This document shows, one piece after another, positions 43,816-54,155 of a DNA stretch of 64,000 nucleotides. The stretch spans positions 631,651-695,650 of the forward strand of contig NZ_LR733275.1 in NCBI RefSeq assembly GCF_902506415.1. The letters run 5' to 3'. This stretch comes from Massilia sp. 9I. Its GTDB lineage: Bacteria; Pseudomonadota; Gammaproteobacteria; Burkholderiales; Burkholderiaceae_D. The notes under the pieces were generated by a model that had not been told where the DNA came from, ran no database searches, and was given only the letters and a program-made list of their open reading frames with translations. The position numbers and the translations under genes were made by a program. How positions within the stretch are numbered: the stretch's first letter is position 1; every line of letters starts with the position of its first letter.

Positions 43816-45444
43816 CTAGCGGATGCTTGCGACACGGGCGACGCCCAGCCGCGCCGGCGCTGCGGCGTCGTTCGCGGCGCCGAGCCGGAATACGCTGACG
43901 ACGCCGGCCAGGCGTTCCGCCTCCTCTTCCAGCGACGCGGCCGCCGAGGTCGCCTGCTGCACCAGGGCCGCATTCTGGCGGGTGGCCTCGTCCATCTGGC
44001 CGATGGCCTGGTTGACCTGGCCGATGCCGGCGCTCTGCTCGGCGCTGGCGCGGCTGATCTCGGCCATGATGTCGGTGACGCGGCCGACCGAGCTCACGAT
44101 GTCCTTCATCGTCGAGCCCGCTTCGTCCACCAGGCGCGCGCCGGCATCGACGCGCTCGACCGAGCTGCCGATCAGGCCCTTGATCTCCTTGGCCGCCGCC
44201 GCGGAGCGCTGCGCCAGGCTACGCACTTCGGTCGCCACGACCGCAAAGCCGCGGCCCTGCTCGCCCGCGCGCGCCGCCTCGACTGCGGCGTTCAATGCCA
44301 GGATATTGGTCTGGAAGGCGATACTGTCGATCACGCCGATGATGTCGACGATCTTCTTCGACGATTCGTTAATCGAGGCCATTGTCTCCACCACCTGGGA
44401 CACGACCGCGCCACCGCGCAGCGCGACTTCCGACGCCGATTCCGCCAGCGCATTGGCCTGGTGGGCGTTGTCGGCATTCTGGCGCACGGTGGCGGTGAGC
44501 TGCTCGACCGAGGACGCGGTCGCTTCCAGCGTGCCGGCCTGGCGCTCGGTGCGGCCGGACAGGTCGCGGTTGCCGCTGGCGATCTCGGTCGACACGCTGG
44601 CGATGCTCAGGGTGCCGTTGCGCACCTGTTCGACGATCGCGACCAGGCTGTCGCGCATTCCCTTCATGGCGAACAGCAGGCTGCTGCGGTCGCCCGGGGC
44701 GGTCTCGATCCTGACACCGAGGTCACCCGCGGCAATGGCGCCGACGATCGATGCCGCATACTCCGGCTGGCCGCCGAGCTGGCGCAGCAGGCCGCGTGCG
44801 ATATACCAGGCGCCGGCTGCGCCCACGGCGATCGCGCCCAGGCAGAGCAAGGTCATCCAGCCGAAGAAGCCCGAGGCCATGCTGCGCGCGCCGGCCGCCT
44901 GTTCGTTATTCTGTTTCTCCTGCAGGTCGATGAAGCCGTTGATGCTCGCCAGCCAGCCGACGAAGGCCGGCGCCGCCTGCGTAGAGAGCAGCGCGGCAGC
45001 TTCCTGCGCCTGTCCGGCCGCCTGCAGCGCGATCACGCGCTCGATCAGCGGCTTGGCGCGGCGCTCCTGCTCCTTGATCGCGGCCAGCGCTTCGCGTTCG
45101 GCCGGCGGAATGTCTTTCAGTTCCTGGAACAGCTTGTCCATGGGTTCGGCCGAACGCGCGTAGTTCTCGTCCAGCTTCCGGATCAGGCTGACCGGTGCTT
45201 GCGCGCCGCTCGGATCGGACGCCAGCACGACATCGCGCAGGGCGATCGCACGGTCGTGGACGCTGCCACGGAAATTGATCGCGTAGCGCTGCTTGACGTT
45301 GTTGACGTCGTTGATATGGTTGAGGACGCGATCGATATCGCCGACGCGACTGATCGCCAGGGCTGTCAGCACGATCATCAGGAAGAATACGGCGCCGTAG
45401 CCGGCGGCCAGGCGGGTACCGATGGTGAGGGGCTTCTTTGTCAT
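43816..45444 (-). CDS. Methyl-accepting chemotaxis protein, 4HB type
   Basis: A 542-residue chemoreceptor. The first membrane helix is at about residues 10-32, followed by a four-helix-bundle periplasmic sensor (4HB_MCP type), a second helix near 190-215, and a HAMP domain. The signalling domain has the conserved hairpin tip [34 protein letters not shown]. The DUF-free C-terminus lacks the NWETF pentapeptide, so it would depend on other receptors for full methylation. Single gene bounded by terminators on its 3' side. Confidence 0.93.
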   Translation of the reverse strand: MTKKPLTIGTRLAAGYGAVFFLMIVLTALAISRVGDIDRVLNHINDVNNVKQRYAINFRGSVHDRAIALRDVVLASDPSGAQAPVSLIRKLDENYARSAEPMDKLFQELKDIPPAEREALAAIKEQERRAKPLIERVIALQAAGQAQEAAALLSTQAAPAFVGWLASINGFIDLQEKQNNEQAAGARSMASGFFGWMTLLCLGAIAVGAAGAWYIARGLLRQLGGQPEYAASIVGAIAAGDLGVRIETAPGDRSSLLFAMKGMRDSLVAIVEQVRNGTLSIASVSTEIASGNRDLSGRTERQAGTLEATASSVEQLTATVRQNADNAHQANALAESASEVALRGGAVVSQVVETMASINESSKKIVDIIGVIDSIAFQTNILALNAAVEAARAGEQGRGFAVVATEVRSLAQRSAAAAKEIKGLIGSSVERVDAGARLVDEAGSTMKDIVSSVGRVTDIMAEISRASAEQSAGIGQVNQAIGQMDEATRQNAALVQQATSAAASLEEEAERLAGVVSVFRLGAANDAAAPARLGVARVASIR

Positions 45445-45619
45445 AGTCAGTGGCCTAAAAAACGGTAAATAACCATATCAAGGAAACAAAATGTTTTTCC
45501 TGATGGCAATAAACAGACTATAGCACAGCCGTTTCTTTTTTGCTCAAATCCGTCATTAAATTTGTGTAAATGACGATTTTGGCAATGCCCGGTAACTCCA
45601 CGCGTACCGATCCGGAATG

Positions 45620-45646
45620 AAAAAACCCGCGTTGCCGCGGGTTTCT
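45620..45646 (-). terminator. Terminator after comEA
   Basis: Read on the minus strand: AAACCCGCG, loop GCAA, CGCGGGTTTTTT. It begins about 10 bases after the comEA stop and closes the leftward core block. Confidence 0.88.
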
Positions 45647-45654
45647 CTGACAGC

Positions 45655-46023
45655 TTACATCGCCGCCTTCTGCTCGGCCGGCGCGGCCTTCTTGTCCGCT
45701 TTGGAGGCGGTCTTTTCCTTGGCCGACTTGGCCATCGCGCCTTCCATCGGCTTGCCGTTGACGGTAAGCCCCGCCTCGGACAGCTTCATCGCCTTCTTGC
45801 CCTTGACGCCCTTGATGCGGCCCTGGAAGTCGGCCCAGTCCTTGAACTCGCCCTTGGCGCGTTCGTCGAGGATCATCTTCGACATGCTCGGGCCCACACC
45901 CTTGACGCCGTCCAGCGCGGCCGCGTCGGCCTTGTTGACGTCGACCTGGGCAAAGGCGATACCGGTCGAAGCGACCAGGGCGGCAACGGCGAATACCAGA
46001 TTCTTGCTCAGTTTCTTAAACAT
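45655..46023 (-). CDS. comEA: ComEA-like helix-hairpin-helix protein
   Basis: A 122-residue exported protein. It has a signal peptide (LVFAVAALVASTGIAFAQ) and a double helix-hairpin-helix (VDVNKADAAALDGVKGVGPS; FKDWADFQGRIKGVKGKKAM). The lysine/alanine-rich tail is low complexity. ComEA proteins bind incoming DNA in the periplasm during natural transformation. The ATG at 46023 is chosen because the frame beyond it overlaps the heptose-kinase gene. Position at the end of the lapB-heptose kinase run is common in this group. Confidence 0.87.
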   Translation of the reverse strand: MFKKLSKNLVFAVAALVASTGIAFAQVDVNKADAAALDGVKGVGPSMSKMILDERAKGEFKDWADFQGRIKGVKGKKAMKLSEAGLTVNGKPMEGAMAKSAKEKTASKADKKAAPAEQKAAM

Positions 46024-46126
46024 TGTGCTTGTTCTCCGTAATGATAGGACGGTGGACGGCGGCGCCATCCACCTCTGCCCTAACGGAGTAGCCCGGCTGT
46101 CGTTGACGAGCTCGGTTTGATCCAGA

Positions 46127-47104
46127 TCAAGACGGGAACAATTCTTCCCGGGTAACGGTCGCCGTACCCAGCTTGCCGACCACGATGCCACCGGCGCGGT
46201 TGGCGGTGGCCAGGGCTTCGTCCAGCGGCGCACCCGCGCCCAGCATCGCGGCCAGGGTGGCGATCACGGTATCGCCTGCGCCCGAGACGTCGAACACTTC
46301 GCGCGCGTCGGCGTGCACGTGCAGCACCTCGTTCTCGCTGTACAGGCTCATGCCCTCTTCCGAACGCGTCACCAGCAGGGCCGTGAGGCCCAGTTCGGCG
46401 CGCAGGCGCTGCGCCTTCTCGGTGAGCTGGTCCTCGGTCTTCCAGGCGCCCACCACGCGCTGCAGTTCCGAGCGGTTCGGGGTCAGGATGCTGGCGCCGC
46501 GGTAAGGGGTGAAATCGTCGCCCTTGGGGTCGACCAGCACGATCTTGCCGGCCGCGCGCGCTTCCTTCACCATCTCGGCCACGTTGACCAGCGCGCCCTT
46601 GTTGTAGTCGGACAGGATCACCACGTCGTAATCCGGCAGCAGCGCCCGGAACTGATCCAGCTTGTCGCGCAAGACAGTCTCGGTCGGCGCATCCTCGAAG
46701 TCGATGCGCACCATCTGCTGCTGGCGGCCGATGACGCGCAGCTTGATGATGGTCGAGATGGCGTCGTCGCGTTTCAGGTAGCTGTGGATGCGCGCGTCAA
46801 CCAGCAGCTTCTCGACTTCCTCGCCGGCTTCGTCCTTGCCCGTCACGCCCAGCAGGCCCGTGTGTGCGCCCAGGGCGGCGGCATTGCGCGCCACGTTGGC
46901 GGCGCCGCCCAGGCGCTCTTCACGGCGCTGGATGCGCACCACCGGCACCGGGGCTTCCGGCGAGATGCGCGAGACGTCGCCGAACCAGTAGCGGTCGAGC
47001 ATGACGTCGCCCACCACGAGCAGGCGCACGCGCGAAAGTTCGGGGGCCGCCTCGCGGCGGAAGCTGTCTGCCGCCAGCAGGCGGCTTGGGGTAAGAATGG
47101 TCAT
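46127..47104 (-). CDS. rfaE1: D-glycero-beta-D-manno-heptose-7-phosphate kinase (RfaE domain I)
   Basis: A 325-residue ribokinase-type sugar kinase for the ADP-heptose branch of LPS inner-core synthesis. Motifs are VVGDVMLDRYWFGDVSRISPEAP, RLGGAANVARNAAALG, and the anion-hole/catalytic base VFDVSGAGDTVIATLAAML. It lacks the nucleotidyltransferase domain of the fused HldE, so a separate RfaE2/HldC is expected elsewhere. It starts 9 bases after the lapB stop. Confidence 0.92.
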   Translation of the reverse strand: MTILTPSRLLAADSFRREAAPELSRVRLLVVGDVMLDRYWFGDVSRISPEAPVPVVRIQRREERLGGAANVARNAAALGAHTGLLGVTGKDEAGEEVEKLLVDARIHSYLKRDDAISTIIKLRVIGRQQQMVRIDFEDAPTETVLRDKLDQFRALLPDYDVVILSDYNKGALVNVAEMVKEARAAGKIVLVDPKGDDFTPYRGASILTPNRSELQRVVGAWKTEDQLTEKAQRLRAELGLTALLVTRSEEGMSLYSENEVLHVHADAREVFDVSGAGDTVIATLAAMLGAGAPLDEALATANRAGGIVVGKLGTATVTREELFPS

Positions 47105-47113
47105 GTCGCTGCG

Positions 47114-48289
47114 TCAGTTCATCACGTTCAGTTCTTCGGTACGGCGCGGCGGGTAGGTCTCCCAGCGGCTGCAGCCCGGGCACTGCCAGTAGAACTGGCG
47201 CGCCTTGAAGCCGCAATGGCTGCACTGGTAGCGCGCCAGCTTCTGGGTGTAGCGCTGCACCAGGTTCTTCACCATCGACAGCTCTTCCCAGACGTGGGCC
47301 GGGGCGTCCATCAGGCGCGCTTCGAGCAATTTGTCCAGGCCCAGCAGGGTCGGGTTACGGCGCAGTTCCTCGATCACCAGCTGTTTGGCCGCTTCCACGC
47401 CGTCGAGTTCGATCACGGCCTTGAACACCACCTCGATCAGATCAATCGAGGAGGCTTCGGCCAGGTAGGAGCGCAGCAGGTTGACGCCTTCCTGGGGGCG
47501 GCCGACCTTGCGGTAGCCGTCCATCAGGCGCTGGGCCACCAGGGCCACGTGCGGCACGCTTTGGTGCTCGACGCGGCGCCAGGTCATGATGGCCGCTTCG
47601 GTATCGCCCTGGGCCAGCTGGGCGTCGCCGGACAGGATGGTGGCGCGCACGCTGGAGCGGTCGGCCTGCAGGGCCTTGTCCAGCAGCTGCATGGCGTCGC
47701 TCGGCTGCAGGTGCACCAGGGCGTCCTGCGCCAGCTCGCAGTAGAACTGCGCGATTTCCTTCTGGCGCGCGCCGGCGCCGGATTCCTGCAGGCCCACGGC
47801 GACGTCGATCGCGCGGCGCCATTCCTTTTCGCGCTGGTAGATCTCGAGCAGCGCGCGCCGTGCCTGCACCTCAAAAGGCGTGTCGACCAGCAGGTTGAAG
47901 GTCTCTTCGGCGCGGTCGAGCAGGCCGGCCTTCAGGTAGTCCATGCCGAGTTCGTACTGGGCGTGGGCCTTCTGTTCGCTGGGCAGGTCCGGGCGCGCCA
48001 GCAGGTTCTGGTGGACGCGGATGGCGCGCTCGGTCTCGCCGCGGCGGCGGAACAGGTTGCCAAGGGCGAAGTGCATGTCGGCCGATTCCGGGTCAAGCTT
48101 GACGATCTCGATGAAGGAGTCGATCGCCTTGTCCGGCTGGTCGTTGAGCAGGTAGTTCAGGCCCTTGAAATAGCCGCGCGGCAGGCTGCGCGATTCGGAG
48201 ACCAGTTCACTGATGTCGACACGGGCGGCGATCCAGCCCAGGCCGAAGAAGAATGGGATGCCAAGCAGCATCCAGATTTCGAATTCCAT
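47114..48289 (-). CDS. lapB: LPS assembly protein LapB
   Basis: A 391-residue inner-membrane-anchored TPR protein. The N-terminal helix (IWMLLGIPFFFGLGWIAARVDI) is followed by an array of TPRs (LNYLLNDQPDKAIDSFIEIV; MHFALGNLFRRRGETERAI). A C-terminal rubredoxin-like zinc finger has CSHCGFKARQFYWQCPGCSRW. LapB adjusts LPS synthesis by presenting LpxC to FtsH. It sits between lapA and the heptose kinase, a common proteobacterial arrangement that links LPS control and synthesis. Confidence 0.95.
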   Translation of the reverse strand: MEFEIWMLLGIPFFFGLGWIAARVDISELVSESRSLPRGYFKGLNYLLNDQPDKAIDSFIEIVKLDPESADMHFALGNLFRRRGETERAIRVHQNLLARPDLPSEQKAHAQYELGMDYLKAGLLDRAEETFNLLVDTPFEVQARRALLEIYQREKEWRRAIDVAVGLQESGAGARQKEIAQFYCELAQDALVHLQPSDAMQLLDKALQADRSSVRATILSGDAQLAQGDTEAAIMTWRRVEHQSVPHVALVAQRLMDGYRKVGRPQEGVNLLRSYLAEASSIDLIEVVFKAVIELDGVEAAKQLVIEELRRNPTLLGLDKLLEARLMDAPAHVWEELSMVKNLVQRYTQKLARYQCSHCGFKARQFYWQCPGCSRWETYPPRRTEELNVMN

Positions 48290-48319
48290 GTGTTCTTGTT
48301 GTTTGAGGCTTACGTAAGC

Positions 48320-48637
48320 TTATTGGGCCAGTTTCGGCGCCGGATTCACGGCATCGGGCACAGGCTGGGCGTTGCCGGTACCGGCGGCGCTCTGCAGGGC
48401 CTGGATGGTGTTCTTGTGCTGCGAGGTCTGGCGCCGCTGGCGGAACACGGTCGGCGTCAAGGCCAGGATGCCGAGTGCGGCGCCGGCGATGAAGAAGGCC
48501 AGCAGCATCAGCACGAGGGGGCCGCGCAGTTCGTAGTTAAGGAAGAAATGCAGGTCGACTTCCTGCGTGTTCTTCAGGGCGAAGCCGAAGAACAGGACGA
48601 ACAGGATGATTCCGACGATGGTCGAGACAAATTTCAT
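48320..48637 (-). CDS. lapA: LapA-family inner-membrane protein
   Basis: A 105-residue protein with two membrane helices (VSTIVGIILFVLFFGFALKN and LVLMLLAFFIAGAALGILAL) and a cytoplasmic tail. The NTQEVDLHFF turn between them is characteristic of LapA (DUF1049). The ATG at 48637 is used; frames further upstream enter intergenic repeats. It partners LapB, 30 bases downstream. Confidence 0.9.
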   Translation of the reverse strand: MKFVSTIVGIILFVLFFGFALKNTQEVDLHFFLNYELRGPLVLMLLAFFIAGAALGILALTPTVFRQRRQTSQHKNTIQALQSAAGTGNAQPVPDAVNPAPKLAQ

Positions 48638-48743
48638 CAGCAGTGCCCGGGGGTTGAGTGCACAAAGGCGCAGTGTCGCATATCCAACATGATATTTCAA
48701 AAGACGGTGCAAGGTGGAGCTAACGCTGCATTGGGGAATTGGA

Positions 48744-48864
48744 GGGAATAGTGCCAGTGGCACTATTCCCGCCTTCGCCGGGAGTCATGGGCGCCAGTGG
48801 CGCGTATGACGGTCTCCGAGTTATAGGTGAACTCAAACAACGTCGTTCCGGCGAAGGCCGGAAC
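48744..48864. repeat. Cluster of palindromes and REP-like units between lapA and ihfB
   Basis: Four units are visible. 48744-48770 is a perfect 27-bp palindrome centred on GTGCCAGTGGCAC. 48766-48785 is a REP-like unit in reverse (CCCGCCTTCGCCGGGA). 48784-48810 is GTCAT...GCGCCAGTGGCGC...ATGAC. 48845-48864 is GTTCCGGCGAAGGCCGGAAC. The two opposed REP-like copies flank the palindromes, as in a BIME. Related copies are at 51111 and 51190. Confidence 0.7.
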
Positions 48865-48892
48865 CTAATTTTGCATGCGCACCACGAATGCA

Positions 48893-48924
48893 CGAAAAAA
48901 AACGGCATCCCGAAGGACGCCGTT
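48893..48924 (-). terminator. Terminator after ihfB
   Basis: Minus strand: AACGGCGTCC, loop TTCG, GGATGCCGTT followed by a T-run. Located 24 bases after the ihfB stop. It would end the gyrA-side transcript before lapA, so lapA-lapB need their own promoter in the repeat cluster region. Confidence 0.85.
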
Positions 48925-48948
48925 TTTGTCTGCTCGCGGCAGACGACT

Positions 48949-49254
48949 TCAGTCTTCAATGATCGGTTGCCCGACCATGGCGTCCACCCGCTCGCGCAAC
49001 TGCTTGCCCGGTTTGAAGTGAGGCACCCGTTTTTCGGGCACCATCACCTTGTCACCGGACTTCGGGTTGCGGCCGATGCGAGGTGGCCGGCTGTTCAGCG
49101 CGAAGCTGCCGAAACCGCGGATCTCGATGCGTTGCCCCGTTGCCAGGGCATTCGTCATCGCATCCAGGATGGTCTTGACAGCGAACTCGGCATCTTTCGC
49201 CACCAGCTGGGAATAACGCTCAGCCAGGCGGTTGATCAGCTCGGACTTGGTCAT
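48949..49254 (-). CDS. ihfB: Integration host factor subunit beta
   Basis: A 101-residue HU/IHF-family DNA-bending protein: [43 protein letters not shown], and [14 protein letters not shown]. Heterodimerises with IhfA to bend DNA at specific sites. Directly follows rpsA (18-base gap), the standard proteobacterial order rpsA-ihfB. Confidence 0.95.
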   Translation of the reverse strand: MTKSELINRLAERYSQLVAKDAEFAVKTILDAMTNALATGQRIEIRGFGSFALNSRPPRIGRNPKSGDKVMVPEKRVPHFKPGKQLRERVDAMVGQPIIED

Positions 49255-49272
49255 CTGGTCGCCTCAGAGGTC

Positions 49273-50979
49273 TTAGCCCTTGTTGTCGAACTTGGCTTTC
49301 AGCAGTGCGCCCAGGCTGGTGGTGCCCGAAGCTGCGCTGTTGTCCGAAGCCAGTTTGCTCATTGCTTCCTGAGTGTCGACATTGTCTTTCGCCTTGATCG
49401 ACAGCTGGATGCTGCGAGCCTTGCGATCGATGTTGATGACCAGTGCTTCGACCTTGTCGCCCACTTTCAGGTGGGTGCCGGCGTCTTCCACGCGGTCACG
49501 CGAGATTTCCGAAGCGCGCAGGTAGCCTTCGACTTCTTCGTTCAGCGCGATGACGGCGCCTTTCGGCTCAACCGACTTCACGGTGCCGGTGACCAGGGTG
49601 CCCTTGTCGTTCAGCGAAGCGAAGTTGTTGAACGGGTCGCCTTCCAGCTGCTTGACGCCCAGCGAGACACGCTCGCGCTCGACGTCGATTGCCAGAACCA
49701 CGGCTTCCAGCTCGTCGCCCTTCTTGAAGCGACGCACGGCTTCTTCGCCGGCTTCGGTCCAGGACAGGTCCGACAGGTGCACCAGGCCGTCGATGTTGCC
49801 CGGCAGGCCGATGAACACGCCGAAGTCGGTGATCGACTTGATCGAACCCTTGACCTTGTCGCCCTTCTTGTGGGTCATGCCGAAGTCGTCCCATGGGTTC
49901 GCCTTGCACTGCTTCATGCCCAGCGAGATACGGCGACGCTCTTCGTCGATTTCCAGGACCATGACTTCGACTTCGTCGCCCAGCTGGACAACCTTGTTCG
50001 GAGCCACGTTCTTGTTGGTCCAGTCCATTTCCGACACGTGGACCAGGCCTTCGATGCCCTGCTCGACTTCCACGAACGCGCCGTAGTCGGTCAGGTTGGT
50101 GACCTTGCCGAACAGACGGGTGCCTTGCGGGTAGCGACGCGACAGACCGGTCCAAGGATCGTCGCCCAGCTGCTTGACGCCCAGCGAGACGCGGTTCTTT
50201 TCCTGATCGTACTTGAGGACCTTAGCGGTGATCTCTTGGCCAACCGACAGGACTTCCGACGGGTGACGCACACGACGCCATGCCAGGTCGGTGATGTGCA
50301 GCAGGCCGTCGATGCCGCCCAGGTCAACGAACGCACCGTAGTCGGTGATGTTCTTGACGACGCCGGTAACCACGGTGCCTTCTTTCAGGGTTTCCATCAG
50401 CTTGGCGCGCTCTTCGCCCATCGATGCTTCGATGACGGCGCGACGCGACAGGACGACGTTGTTACGCTTGCGGTCCAGCTTGATGACCTTGAATTCCAGG
50501 GTCTTGCCTTCGAACGGGGTGGTGTCCTTGACCGGACGGGTGTCGACCAGCGAACCCGGCAGGAATGCGCGGATGCCGTTGGTCAGGACGGTCAGGCCGC
50601 CCTTGACTTTGCCGTTCACGGTGCCGGTGACGATCTCGCCCGACTCCATTGCTTTTTCCAGAGCCAGCCACGATGCCAGGCGCTTGGCCTTGTCGCGCGA
50701 CAGGATGGTATCGCCGAAACCGTTTTCCAGCGATTCGATGGCCACGGAAACGAAGTCACCGATCTGGACTTCCAGTTCGCCCTGGTCATTCTTGAATTCT
50801 TCGACAGGAATGAAAGCTTCCGACTTCAGGCCGGCGTTGACGATCACGAAGTTGTGATCCAGACGCACGACTTCAGCCGAAATGACTTCGCCCGAACGCA
50901 TGTCTTGACGCGACAGCGATTCCTCGAACAGGGCGGCAAAGCTTTCCATACCGGTATCTTTAGGGGTTGCAGTAGACAT
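49273..50979 (-). CDS. rpsA: 30S ribosomal protein S1
   Basis: A 568-residue protein with six S1 (OB-fold) repeats; typical modules are [40 protein letters not shown] and [20 protein letters not shown]. It binds mRNA leaders and helps start translation on structured messages. It sits between cmk and ihfB, as usual. The 275-base gap to cmk carries two REP-like units, and S1 is normally autoregulated at its own leader. Confidence 0.97.
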   Translation of the reverse strand: MSTATPKDTGMESFAALFEESLSRQDMRSGEVISAEVVRLDHNFVIVNAGLKSEAFIPVEEFKNDQGELEVQIGDFVSVAIESLENGFGDTILSRDKAKRLASWLALEKAMESGEIVTGTVNGKVKGGLTVLTNGIRAFLPGSLVDTRPVKDTTPFEGKTLEFKVIKLDRKRNNVVLSRRAVIEASMGEERAKLMETLKEGTVVTGVVKNITDYGAFVDLGGIDGLLHITDLAWRRVRHPSEVLSVGQEITAKVLKYDQEKNRVSLGVKQLGDDPWTGLSRRYPQGTRLFGKVTNLTDYGAFVEVEQGIEGLVHVSEMDWTNKNVAPNKVVQLGDEVEVMVLEIDEERRRISLGMKQCKANPWDDFGMTHKKGDKVKGSIKSITDFGVFIGLPGNIDGLVHLSDLSWTEAGEEAVRRFKKGDELEAVVLAIDVERERVSLGVKQLEGDPFNNFASLNDKGTLVTGTVKSVEPKGAVIALNEEVEGYLRASEISRDRVEDAGTHLKVGDKVEALVINIDRKARSIQLSIKAKDNVDTQEAMSKLASDNSAASGTTSLGALLKAKFDNKG

Positions 50980-51110
50980 AAAAGAAATTACTCAGGTTAG
51001 CCCAGCAGGCCGGCGATATTGCGGACTGAACTGGGGTTAGGTTGAAACACACCTGCACCGACAGGATTGCCGTTGCAGGCACCAACAAGGACAACGTGCC
51101 TACGCGCGTC

Positions 51111-51209
51111 GTCCCGGCGAAGGCCGGGACCCAAGTTTGTTCGCGTGTTCGCGGCGATGACTCAAGCCAACTAGACGCAACGAAATTGGATTCCGGCCTG
51201 CGCCGGAAT
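51111..51209. repeat. Two REP-like units between cmk and rpsA
   Basis: GTCCCGGCGAAGGCCGGGAC at 51111-51130 and ATTCCGGCCTGCGCCGGAAT at 51190-51209 share the pattern YCCGGCnnnnGCCGGR with the units at 48766 and 48845. The rest of the 50980-51254 gap shows no gene. Confidence 0.75.
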
Positions 51210-51254
51210 GACGGTTTTCAGGCTAACGACTCCAGAAAAACCGCCATTTCAAAC

Positions 51255-51917
51255 TCATCCATGCGCATACCAGGCCAAGACCTGTTCGACCGCTTCCGCA
51301 GCCGTCATGTTCGAGGTATCCAGCAAATGCGCATCCTCCGCCGGGACCAGGGGAGCGATCGCGCGCTTGGTGTCGCGCTCGTCTCGTTCCTTCAAATCCT
51401 TCAGGAGATCGTCCATATTAGCAGAAAATCCTTTGTCAATCAATTGCTTATACCGGCGTTGCGCACGCGCCTCGACGCTTGCGGTCAAGAAAACTTTTAA
51501 TTTCGCGCCGGGAAAGATCACGGTACCCATATCGCGCCCGTCGGCCACCAGGCCGGGGGTCTCGCGAAAGCCCAGCTGCAGGGCGTACAGGGCCTGGCGC
51601 ACGCTCGGCAGCGCGGCGATTTTCGAGGCCATGTTGCCCACCTCTTCCGCACGGATCGCCGCGGTGACGTTCTCGTTGTTCAGGAAGATGTCACCGCCCA
51701 CGAAGTGCGCCGGCAGGTGCTCGGCCAGCTTGGCGATGCCATGCTCGTCGCGCAGCTCGACGCCTCGGCGCAGTGCCTGTAGCGCGCTCAAGCGGTACAG
51801 CGCGCCCGAATCGAGCAGGTGGAAACCCAGGCGCTCGGCAACCTTGGCCGCGACCGTGCCCTTGCCCGAAGCGGTGGGACCATCGATGGCGATGACGGGA
51901 ATGGGATTGTTCGGCAT
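51255..51917 (-). CDS. cmk: Cytidylate kinase
   Basis: A 220-residue CMP/dCMP kinase. The P-loop is [21 protein letters not shown], the CMP-binding region [15 protein letters not shown], and the lid [14 protein letters not shown]. It starts 4 bases after aroA; the order aroA-cmk-rpsA is conserved in many proteobacteria. Confidence 0.95.
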   Translation of the reverse strand: MPNNPIPVIAIDGPTASGKGTVAAKVAERLGFHLLDSGALYRLSALQALRRGVELRDEHGIAKLAEHLPAHFVGGDIFLNNENVTAAIRAEEVGNMASKIAALPSVRQALYALQLGFRETPGLVADGRDMGTVIFPGAKLKVFLTASVEARAQRRYKQLIDKGFSANMDDLLKDLKERDERDTKRAIAPLVPAEDAHLLDTSNMTAAEAVEQVLAWYAHG

Positions 51918-51921
51918 GTTC

Positions 51922-53253
51922 TTAGAAAAGTTCGTTCTTGGCGATGCCGGCGAAGGCTTCGAAATATTCGGGGAAGGTCTTGGCGACGCATTTCGGATCG
52001 TTGATGCGCATCGCGTTGCCGCGCCGCGCCTTGCCGTCCAGCGAGGCGAGCGAGAAGCACATCGCCATCCGGTGGTCGTCGTAGGTGTCGATGGTAGCCG
52101 GTTTCAACTGGTCGGGCGGCGTGATACGGATGTAGTCCGGGCCCTCCTCCACCTCTGCGCCGACTTTGCGCAATTCCGTCGCCATGGCGGCCAGGCGGTC
52201 GGTTTCCTTCACGCGCCAGCTGGCGATGTTGCGCAGGGTGCTGGGGCCGTCGGCGTACAGCGCGGCGACCGCAATCGTCATGGCCGCGTCCGGGATGTGG
52301 TTGAAGTCGGCGTCGATGGCCTTCAGCACGCCGTTCGAGCGCGCCTCGATCCAGTTGTCGCCGCGGGTGACGATGGCGCCCATGCGCTCCAGCGCATCGG
52401 CGAAGCGCACGTCGCCCTGGATGCTGTGCTCGCCCACGCCCTCGACCCGTACCGGCCCGCCGGCGATCGCGCCGGCCGCCAGGAAGTAGGACGCCGACGA
52501 GGCGTCGCCCTCGACGTGGATGCTGCCGGGCGAAGCGTAGCGCTGGCCCGGATGCACGGTGAACGAGGCCCAGCCGTTCTGCTCCACCGTCACGCCGAAG
52601 CGGCGCATCAGGTTCAGGGTGATCTCGATGTAGGGCTTGGAAATCAGCTCGCCGACCACGTCGATCGAGACGGCATGGGTGGTCGCCATCAAGGGAGCCG
52701 CCATCAGGAGCGCCGTCAGAAACTGGCTCGACACGTTGCCGCGCACTGCGATGCGGTTGGCGTGAATGTGTCCGCGGCGGATGCGCAGCGGCGGGAAGCC
52801 CTGCTCGCCCGTGTACTCGATTTGCGCGCCCACTTCGTTCAATGCGTCGACCAGGTCGCCGATCGGGCGCTCGTGCATGCGCGAGACGCCATGCAGCGTG
52901 TAGTCGCCGCCGATCACGGCCAGCGCCGCCGTCAGCGGACGGATCGCGGTGCCCGCATTGCCCATGAACAGGTCGGCCTCGTGGTTCGGCAGCACGCCGC
53001 CGTTGCCGTGCACGACCACAGTGCGCTCGTCGACTTCGTCCCACTGGATGCCCAGCGAGCGCAGCGCGCCCAGCATCACCATGGTGTCGTCCGAGGCCAG
53101 CAGGTCGTGGATGGTCGTGGTCCCTTCGGACAGCGCCGCCAGCAGCAGTGTGCGGTTCGAAATGCTCTTGGAGCCCGGCAGGCGCACGGCGCCCTCGACG
53201 TGGATCACGGGTTCGAGGTCGATGTGCTGGGGGTAGTGTTTAGACTGCGTCAT
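51922..53253 (-). CDS. aroA: 3-phosphoshikimate 1-carboxyvinyltransferase (EPSP synthase)
   Basis: A 443-residue class I EPSP synthase of the shikimate pathway. It has [17 protein letters not shown] near the N-terminus, [16 protein letters not shown] (the LGNAGTA-type phosphoenolpyruvate loop), and [13 protein letters not shown] with TYDDHRMAM. The ATG at 53253 overlaps the tyrA stop (ATGA), which fixes the start; the frame beyond is a tyrA shadow. The Gly in GNAGT and Pro in RPL are the usual herbicide-sensitive residues. Confidence 0.96.
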   Translation of the reverse strand: MTQSKHYPQHIDLEPVIHVEGAVRLPGSKSISNRTLLLAALSEGTTTIHDLLASDDTMVMLGALRSLGIQWDEVDERTVVVHGNGGVLPNHEADLFMGNAGTAIRPLTAALAVIGGDYTLHGVSRMHERPIGDLVDALNEVGAQIEYTGEQGFPPLRIRRGHIHANRIAVRGNVSSQFLTALLMAAPLMATTHAVSIDVVGELISKPYIEITLNLMRRFGVTVEQNGWASFTVHPGQRYASPGSIHVEGDASSASYFLAAGAIAGGPVRVEGVGEHSIQGDVRFADALERMGAIVTRGDNWIEARSNGVLKAIDADFNHIPDAAMTIAVAALYADGPSTLRNIASWRVKETDRLAAMATELRKVGAEVEEGPDYIRITPPDQLKPATIDTYDDHRMAMCFSLASLDGKARRGNAMRINDPKCVAKTFPEYFEAFAGIAKNELF

Positions 53254-54155
53254 TCTATGTCCTGATTCTGCGGGGGCGGCGGCGAGCCGGCTTCGATCGC
53301 CTCGATCCACGCCTGCCGTGCGCGCTGCGCGTTGGCGTAGACGGTTTCGAGGCCGCGTCCGTCGGCGGCAGCGAGGCTCGCCCGCAATGAAGTCAATTGT
53401 GCCAGATATGCATCGAGCTCGGTGAGCAAGGCATCGCGGTTGGCCAGGCTGATGTCGCGCCACATTTCGGGCGAGGAGCCGGCGATGCGCGTGAAGTCGC
53501 GAAAGCCGCTGGCGGCGTACTGGAACAGCATCTCGGCGTGCGGCTTGGCGGCGATGTCGTCCACCAGCGCATAGGCGAGCAGGTGCGGCAGGTGGCTGAC
53601 GGCGGCGAACACGCGATCGTGATCTGCGGGGCTCAGGGTATGGATGAGCGAGCCGCAGGCGCGCCAGGCAACGGCCACCCGTTCCACACTCGCCGGATCG
53701 TTCTCCGGCAGCGGCGTCAGCACGGTCTTCTTTCCGCGGTAGAGCTCCGCGCGCGCCGCATCCGGCCCGTTCGACTCGCTGCCGGCGATGGGGTGGCCCG
53801 GCACGAACTGGCGTACACGTTCACCCAGCGCCGCCCGCGCCGCGGCCACCACGTCGCACTTGGTGCTGCCGGCGTCGGTGATGATGGTGTGCGGCTCCAG
53901 GTGCGGCAGCAGCGACGCCAGGATGGTCCCGGTCTGGCCCACCGGCGCCGCCAGCAGCACCAGGTCGGCGCCGCGCATCGCCTGTTCTGGCGTGTCACAG
54001 ACCTCGTCGACGATGCCTAGTTCGAGCGCACGCGCCATCGCCCGCGGTTCGCGGCCCAGCCCTGCCACGGTCCTTGCCACGCCCGCCTGTTTGAGCGCCA
54101 GCGCGAAGGAACCGCCGATCAGGCCGACACCGACGATGACGAGGCGGTCAATCAT
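53250..54155 (-). CDS. tyrA: Prephenate/arogenate dehydrogenase
   Basis: A 301-residue NAD-dependent enzyme of tyrosine synthesis. The Rossmann motif is [15 protein letters not shown], and the catalytic region includes [18 protein letters not shown] and [24 protein letters not shown]. No chorismate mutase is fused. Its ATG directly follows the hisC stop (TGAATG), and its stop overlaps aroA. Confidence 0.94.
   Translation of the reverse strand: MIDRLVIVGVGLIGGSFALALKQAGVARTVAGLGREPRAMARALELGIVDEVCDTPEQAMRGADLVLLAAPVGQTGTILASLLPHLEPHTIITDAGSTKCDVVAAARAALGERVRQFVPGHPIAGSESNGPDAARAELYRGKKTVLTPLPENDPASVERVAVAWRACGSLIHTLSPADHDRVFAAVSHLPHLLAYALVDDIAAKPHAEMLFQYAASGFRDFTRIAGSSPEMWRDISLANRDALLTELDAYLAQLTSLRASLAAADGRGLETVYANAQRARQAWIEAIEAGSPPPPQNQDIE

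Noticed and set aside
46313..48751. 812-codon plus-strand frame opposite the heptose kinase, lapB and lapA
   Set aside because: It spans three well-supported minus-strand genes and their gaps; no domain or ribosome binding site.
48739..51000. 753-codon plus-strand frame opposite ihfB and rpsA
   Set aside because: Antisense shadow of ribosomal protein S1 repeats; periodic content mirrors the S1 domains.
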